This document shows, piece by piece, positions 14,515 to 18,104 of a stretch of DNA of 18,104 nucleotides. The stretch is taken from assembly GCA_002299915.1 (NCBI GenBank), contig DBOG01000064.1:1-18104 (forward strand), in the 5' to 3' direction. Source of the DNA: Proteobacteria bacterium UBA652. GTDB lineage: Bacteria > Pseudomonadota > Gammaproteobacteria > Nitrosococcales > Methylophagaceae. The notes under the pieces were generated by a model. That model was not told where the DNA came from. It did no database searches and saw only the letters and a list, made by a program, of their open reading frames with translations. Position 1 is the stretch's first letter; every line of letters starts with the position of its first letter. Both the position numbers and the translations under genes were made by a program.

Positions 14515-14527
14515 TAATAGTCTATTA
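14515..14527. promoter_or_regulatory. Perfect 13-base palindrome between grpE and the DUF2934-like gene
   Basis: TAATAG-T-CTATTA is a perfect inverted repeat located 26 bases before the plus-strand ATG at 14553 and 30 bases upstream of the grpE -35 box. It could be an operator for either gene; no regulator is visible nearby. Confidence 0.3.
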
Positions 14528-14552
14528 CGTACAAGCGTATGGACAAAAGGGA

Positions 14553-14939
14553 ATGAACCAACTTAAGCGCCTGAATGATCGTCAACAATGGATCGCGACT
14601 GCTGCCTACTATAAGGCCGAGGCAAGGGGCTTTGTGCAGGGAAAAGAAGCTGAAGATTGGCGTATCTCTGAAATTGAATATATTAACGGGCAGGTCAGAT
14701 CTTTTTTGTTGCGCTGCCACGAGGATGAGGGCATGTCCGTGCATGATTTGCAAAATCTTGCCCTCACCATTGGCTTACCTCATCCAGAATATAGTGATTC
14801 CAAAACAAAACTCATCACTGAAATTCAAAAAATAACCCACCATCTCCCCTGTTTTCGTTCAGAAAATAGATTGGACTGCACCGAAACACGCTGCGAGTGG
14901 CGAATGGAATGCCAACATTTAATAGCAGAGTGGTGTTAA
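14553..14939 (+). CDS. Small DUF2934-like protein with cysteine-rich C-terminus
   Basis: The 128-residue protein seems to have three parts. Residues 10-42 (IATAAYYKAEARGFVQGKEA, then EDWRISE) look like the short DUF2934 motif. Residues 61-93 (MSVHDLQNLALTIGL, then KTKLITEIQ) have the helix-extension-helix pattern of SAP or Rho N-terminal domains, which often bind nucleic acid. The tail has C100, C109, C114, C120 and C128 around the ETRCEWRMECQHLIAEW segment, a possible metal or Fe-S site. There is no signal peptide, so it is cytoplasmic. AAGGGA directly abuts the ATG, an unusually short spacing. A tiny frame at 14539-14556 (MDKRE) ends across this ATG. The stop overlaps the dnaQ stop. The function is unknown. 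Confidence 0.85.
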   Translation: MNQLKRLNDRQQWIATAAYYKAEARGFVQGKEAEDWRISEIEYINGQVRSFLLRCHEDEGMSVHDLQNLALTIGLPHPEYSDSKTKLITEIQKITHHLPCFRSENRLDCTETRCEWRMECQHLIAEWC

Positions 14940-15664
14940 TGGATTATTTTTGAATCTTGCCGCCAGATACATGCTTCGCTACTGGCCTCATCAAGCCGGT
15001 CTAAATTAGATTCATGATCGGCCAACTCTGATTTCGTCGCCTTCAATACTTTTAACGCACCGCGTGATTTTTGTGCAACCGCCTGTTCTTTTTTATTTTT
15101 ACCTATTTCAGATTGCAGCGATAGGCTAACCTGCCCGCCTGTTATCGCCAGATAAACGTCGGCTAGAATTTGGGCGTCTAATAAAGCGCCATGCAATGTT
15201 CGGTTGGTATTATCCACTTCATAACGACGGCATAATGCATCAAGGTTGTTTTTTTGACCAGGATGTTTATTGCGCGCTAATTTTAAGGTATCAAAAATCG
15301 TACTCACTTCTTCTAGCGTGCGTTTTTGATATTTCGCCTTCGCCAGCTCATAATTTAAGAAGCCCACATCAAATGGCGCGTTATGGATCACTAACTCTGC
15401 ACCATCAATAAACACCATAAAGTCATCCACAACATCCTTAAATACAGGCTTATCTGCCAACTGCTCAAGGCTAATGCCATGCACTTCTTGCGCTCCGGCA
15501 TCAATCTCCCGCTCAGGGTTAATATATTGATGAAACACCTCGCCCGTTAAGCAGCGATCAATCATTTCTACACAACCAATTTCAATGATCCGATGACCTT
15601 CTGCCGTGCTTAATCCTGTGGTTTCCGTATCGAGTACGATTTGGCGACCTGCTTGCTTTTTCAC
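14936..15664 (-). CDS. dnaQ: DNA polymerase III epsilon subunit (proofreading 3'-5' exonuclease)
   Basis: DnaQ removes misinserted nucleotides during replication. The 242-residue protein has the DEDDh exonuclease motifs: Exo I VLDTETTG with D12 and E14, Exo II HNAPFDVGFLN with D99, and Exo III LHGALLDA with H158 and D163. These match the E. coli catalytic set in order and spacing. The exonuclease domain spans about 8-175. A Lys/Gln/Ala-rich linker and a short C-terminal segment, which in E. coli contacts the polymerase subunit, follow. The start is a GTG (15662-15664) overlapping the rnhA stop in the sequence GTGA, with GGAGGA nine bases upstream inside rnhA. Translation is therefore probably coupled to rnhA. 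Its stop shares TTAA with the convergent gene. Confidence 0.97.
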   Translation of the reverse strand: MKKQAGRQIVLDTETTGLSTAEGHRIIEIGCVEMIDRCLTGEVFHQYINPEREIDAGAQEVHGISLEQLADKPVFKDVVDDFMVFIDGAELVIHNAPFDVGFLNYELAKAKYQKRTLEEVSTIFDTLKLARNKHPGQKNNLDALCRRYEVDNTNRTLHGALLDAQILADVYLAITGGQVSLSLQSEIGKNKKEQAVAQKSRGALKVLKATKSELADHESNLDRLDEASSEACIWRQDSKIIH

Positions 15665-16110
15665 TGTTTATTGTCCTCCGCAATTTTCTCGCGCGCCGCC
15701 ACCGCCAGCGCATCCGCCCGTTCATTTTCAGGATGGCCTTCATGGCCTCGCACCCACTCCCACGTTAATTCATGGATCTCCGCTGCTTTTTCCATCCGTT
15801 GCCATAAGTCGACATTTTTAACCGGCTTTTTTGCCGCTGTTTTCCAATTGCGTTTTTTCCAATCGGGCAGCCACTCCATAAAGCCCTTCATCACATATTG
15901 CGAATCCGTCACCACTTTCACCTGACAAGGCCGCGTCATCGCCTCAAGCCCTGCAATCACCGCCATCATCTCCATCCGATTATTGGTTGATTCCAGCTCG
16001 CCGCCTGATAGCTCTTTTTCCACTTTTTTAAAGCGTAAGATCGCCCCCCAACCACCCGGACCTGGATTGCCGCTGCATGCGCCATCGGTAAATAACTCAA
16101 TCTCATCCAT
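15661..16110 (-). CDS. rnhA: Ribonuclease HI
   Basis: RNase HI cuts the RNA strand of RNA-DNA hybrids, clearing R-loops and primers. The 149-residue protein has all catalytic residues: D9 in LFTDGACSGNPGPGGWG, E47 in TNNRMEMMAV, D69 in VVTDSQYV, H123 in WVRGHEGHPENERAD, and D133. The basic handle region NWKTAAKKPVKN is present, so it is the full E. coli type. The ATG directly follows the TAG of the upstream methyltransferase gene, and the stop overlaps the dnaQ GTG. The three genes form a tight operon. In E. coli rnhA and dnaQ are neighbours but divergent, so the orientation here differs. Confidence 0.98.
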   Translation of the reverse strand: MDEIELFTDGACSGNPGPGGWGAILRFKKVEKELSGGELESTNNRMEMMAVIAGLEAMTRPCQVKVVTDSQYVMKGFMEWLPDWKKRNWKTAAKKPVKNVDLWQRMEKAAEIHELTWEWVRGHEGHPENERADALAVAAREKIAEDNKQ

Positions 16111-16842
16111 CTATTCTTCTCTGCTCAATTTATTCGTTTTCCCTAATGGCTGGCTGACCCGAGGCGGCAATAAAGCGGCTGCTTTCCACCGTTTTCTCGC
16201 CATAATCGGTGTGAGCGGTATCGTCCGTTTCTTCGCTACGATCACACTTGCTCCTGAAAATAGCGGTAATCTCTTGCCCCAACGCTCTAAAAACGCTAAT
16301 CGCGCTAACCACCCAGCTGATTTACACGGCGGGCGAAACATCACGCCTTGCACAGACAGCACATCAAATTCTAACAACCCTAACCAATCTTTCAAGCGCC
16401 TACGACTAAAAAACAGACCATTCCAAGGTGGCTGTTTCCGCCAAGGCCAGCTCCGGCGCAATCCCCATGCACTCCATGGATTAAACTGACACAAAACCAT
16501 CACCCCATCGGCGACTAGCACCCTATCCGCTTCGCGCAGCACCTGATGCGGCTCGGTTGCAAATTCTAATACATGCGCCAAACATACCACATCAATACTA
16601 TGGCTTTGAAATGGGATTTCTTCTGCATGCCCCATCAAATCAACCTCCATCCGCCACTGATGTATGCCATCCCTCGCGGCAGGTAATAATAGCGTCTCCA
16701 CCCCTATTTGTATTTGTTCTTGTCCAATGAGCAGATTCGCCTGCGACGCAATCGCTGAATTTTCTGCCAGCAACACCGTCTCCCCCAATGGGGTTTGCCA
16801 CCACTGCTGTAAGGATTCTAAGGGTTCGACCTGTGAGCTCAT
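16111..16842 (-). CDS. yafS: YafS-like SAM-dependent methyltransferase
   Basis: The 243-residue protein resembles E. coli YafS, which also lies between gloB and rnhA. Recognisable parts are EEIPFQSHSIDVVCLAHVLE (methyltransferase motif II region), VLREADRVLVADGVMVLCQF, NPWSAWGLRR, and the C-terminal VIVAKKRTIPLTP. The usual glycine-rich SAM loop (motif I) is weak: around residues 34-50 the sequence reads QANLLIGQEQIQIG. It is therefore either a diverged methyltransferase or one with a non-standard cofactor site. The tail after about residue 205 is basic. The substrate is unknown. No clear ribosome binding site precedes the ATG, which lies only 18 bases from the divergent gloB start. rnhA begins right after its stop. 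Confidence 0.85.
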   Translation of the reverse strand: MSSQVEPLESLQQWWQTPLGETVLLAENSAIASQANLLIGQEQIQIGVETLLLPAARDGIHQWRMEVDLMGHAEEIPFQSHSIDVVCLAHVLEFATEPHQVLREADRVLVADGVMVLCQFNPWSAWGLRRSWPWRKQPPWNGLFFSRRRLKDWLGLLEFDVLSVQGVMFRPPCKSAGWLARLAFLERWGKRLPLFSGASVIVAKKRTIPLTPIMARKRWKAAALLPPRVSQPLGKTNKLSREE

Positions 16843-16860
16843 AATTGTTAGGATAACATC

Positions 16861-17661
16861 ATGCTATCTATACAAGCCATCCCCGCCCTCGGCGAACACC
16901 TAAATTATATTTGGTTGATCCAACCAGAAAATAAAAATACCGTGCTCATCGTTGACCCTGGCGAAGCCGCACCTGTGATCGAAGCTCTCACCTCCCAAAA
17001 CCTAACGCCCATCGGTATTTTAATTACCCATCATCACTGGGATCATGTGAATGGCGTTGCCGAACTTGTCGAACGCTACCAACTCCCTGTGTATGGACCA
17101 AAACATGAACCCATTCCCCACCAATCCTATTTGCTTACATCAACCGACACCCTCACCCTACCTGATTTCCCAGCCATCACTATCCTAGATATCCCCGGCC
17201 ATACCGAGGGGCATATTGCCTACCTGACAGAAGGGCATCTATTCTGCGGCGATACTTTGTTTGGCGCAGGCTGTGGCCGCCTACTGGGTGGCACAGCAGC
17301 ACAACTCTACGATAGCCTGCAACACATCATGACATTGCCACCCTGCACCAAAATATACTGTGGCCATGAATATACTGCCGATAATCTACGCTTCGCCCAG
17401 ATAATTGAACCTGATAATACCGATATTGCCCAACGCACAAAAGAGATTGGACGGTGCATTGGGATAAGAGACAGCACATCAAAAGCTAACATCCCTTTTA
17501 ATACGCTTCCTAGCACGCTGGCATTAGAAATCCTCACCAATCCATTTCTACGTTGCCACCTTCCCAGCGTACACGCTGTCGCCGAATCTTATGCCAGAAA
17601 CACGTTAACCGATCCACTGGCTGTGTTCACGATATTACGTGATTGGAAAACCCATTTTTAG
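16861..17661 (+). CDS. gloB: Hydroxyacylglutathione hydrolase (glyoxalase II)
   Basis: GloB hydrolyses S-lactoylglutathione to lactate and glutathione, the second step of methylglyoxal detoxification. The 266-residue protein is a metallo-beta-lactamase fold with the dinuclear metal motif THHHWDH (H57, H59, D61, H62), then H114 in PGHTEGHIAY, D131 in FCGDTLFGAGCGR and H169 in YCGHEYT. The C-terminal glyoxalase II domain ends in AVFTILRDWK. AGGA lies eight bases before the ATG. It diverges from the YafS-like gene with an 18-base gap, so its promoter must lie partly inside that gene. The cluster gloB, yafS, rnhA, dnaQ is also found in E. coli. Confidence 0.97.
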   Translation: MLSIQAIPALGEHLNYIWLIQPENKNTVLIVDPGEAAPVIEALTSQNLTPIGILITHHHWDHVNGVAELVERYQLPVYGPKHEPIPHQSYLLTSTDTLTLPDFPAITILDIPGHTEGHIAYLTEGHLFCGDTLFGAGCGRLLGGTAAQLYDSLQHIMTLPPCTKIYCGHEYTADNLRFAQIIEPDNTDIAQRTKEIGRCIGIRDSTSKANIPFNTLPSTLALEILTNPFLRCHLPSVHAVAESYARNTLTDPLAVFTILRDWKTHF

Positions 17662-17668
17662 AGATCTG

Positions 17669-17674
17669 TATAAT
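17669..17674 (+). promoter_or_regulatory. Candidate -10 box for the exported-protein gene
   Basis: TATAAT, perfect for a sigma-70 -10, lies eight bases after the gloB stop and 36 bases before the next ATG. TTGGAA at 17643-17648 is 20 bases upstream, too far for a good -35. ATCTG occurs three times between 17664 and 17687, which may be coincidental. Confidence 0.35.
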
Positions 17675-17709
17675 ATCTGCTCTATCTGTAATCTAAAGAG
17701 CGCTAGACT

Positions 17710-18104
17710 ATGCTGTGTTTGAAACGAATTCCCCCGTTTATTATCTTAATAGTCCTGTGCCTCTCCCCGACGCTTGTCTATGCTGAAGAAAATAAATCGC
17801 GCACCTTTATAGTTGAAATGACAGAAGTGCTCACGCCACCCGTCCTTACTCCTAACACTAGATTAAGTGATTTAATTACCACCGAAACACACGTAAATAT
17901 ACGTAGCGAAACCGTATCTACCGAGCGTCCGCCGCGGCAACGTAACCCAGAACTATCTGAAGATCAACTGGTTGTTATTGGGCTGGATAATGCAGGTATA
18001 GAAATCATGCGGACATTGATTCTCGATCCTAGATTCGTTCGTTCTGAAGCGTTTGATGCGGATGGCATCGTGTCATCTGAAAAACATCTGTTAACAGAAG
18101 CTGT
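17710..18104 (+). CDS. Exported protein of unknown function, N-terminal part only
   Basis: An open frame runs from the ATG at 17710 to the window edge (131 complete codons). It begins with a good Sec signal peptide: MLCLKRI, a hydrophobic core at about 10-22, and a cleavage-like VYA (residues 23-25) followed by EE. The mature part holds a Thr/Pro-rich stretch (VLTPPVLTPNT), many charged residues, and a more ordered block starting LSEDQLVVIGLDNAGIEIMR, then DPRFVRSEAFDADGI. No family is recognised with confidence. AAAGAG lies ten bases before the ATG, a weak binding site. A -10-like TATAAT after gloB suggests its own promoter. The product is probably periplasmic. Confidence 0.75.
   Translation, partial: MLCLKRIPPFIILIVLCLSPTLVYAEENKSRTFIVEMTEVLTPPVLTPNTRLSDLITTETHVNIRSETVSTERPPRQRNPELSEDQLVVIGLDNAGIEIMRTLILDPRFVRSEAFDADGIVSSEKHLLTEA

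Noticed and set aside
14539..14556. Five-codon frame (MDKRE) ending across the start of the DUF2934-like gene
   Set aside because: It could be a leader peptide for coupling, but it is too short to separate from chance. It is mentioned only in the gene entry.
14936..14939. Convergent stop codons sharing TTAA
   Set aside because: The overlap is real but common in compact genomes and does not suggest a special function.
17664..17687. Three ATCTG direct repeats after gloB
   Set aside because: The unit is too short and irregular to claim a binding site or an array.
1..18104. CRISPR array, tRNA, rRNA, toxin-antitoxin or defence cluster
   Set aside because: I looked on both strands and saw no regularly spaced repeats, no cloverleaf or rRNA signatures and no recognisable defence gene.

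Overview
The window reads as chromosomal housekeeping DNA from a gammaproteobacterium of moderate G+C content. The gene content (ilvD, argA of the kinase-fold plus GNAT type, rppH, grpE-dnaK-dnaJ-dapB, and a gloB/yafS/rnhA/dnaQ cluster) and the proteins themselves fit that class. IlvD has the same length as the E. coli enzyme, and the RppH start and the DapB and DnaQ active sites match E. coli. I cannot name the genus. There is no rRNA, tRNA, CRISPR array, intact transposon or prophage that I can see.

Layout. Positions 1-1363 (minus): a small two-helix membrane protein, a broken small exported-protein gene, and a DUF808/YedI membrane protein. 1381-4608: ilvD (minus) and argA (plus) diverge from overlapping extended -10 promoters. 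4700-5554: a small cupin (plus) faces a lipoprotein (minus) across a long GC-rich hairpin. 5638-6950: rppH (minus) diverges from an HAD-IB phosphatase (plus), a pairing also found in Pseudomonas. 6952-8530: an inverted-repeat doublet leads into gatB, which ends in a bidirectional terminator. 8652-9164: a DUF1097-type membrane protein (minus). 9475-14423 (minus strand, transcribed right to left): grpE, dnaK, dnaJ, dapB. 14553-14939: a small DUF2934-like protein with a cysteine-rich tail. 14936-17661: dnaQ, rnhA and a YafS-like methyltransferase (minus), with gloB diverging (plus). 17710 to the end: the start of an exported protein of unknown function.

The heat-shock block is the best-documented regulatory unit. 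Both grpE and dnaK have a sigma-32-type promoter (CTTGAAA, 13-base spacer, CCCC-containing -10). A 15-bp hairpin separates dnaK from dnaJ. Two long imperfect palindromes of ERIC-like layout cover the stop codons of grpE and dnaJ.

I found no clear new multi-gene system. The most notable points are the paired palindromes tied to chaperone-gene stop codons, the small DUF2934/SAP-like/Cys-tail protein, the broken exported gene, the overlapping ilvD/argA promoters, and the number of different palindrome families in the intergenic gaps.
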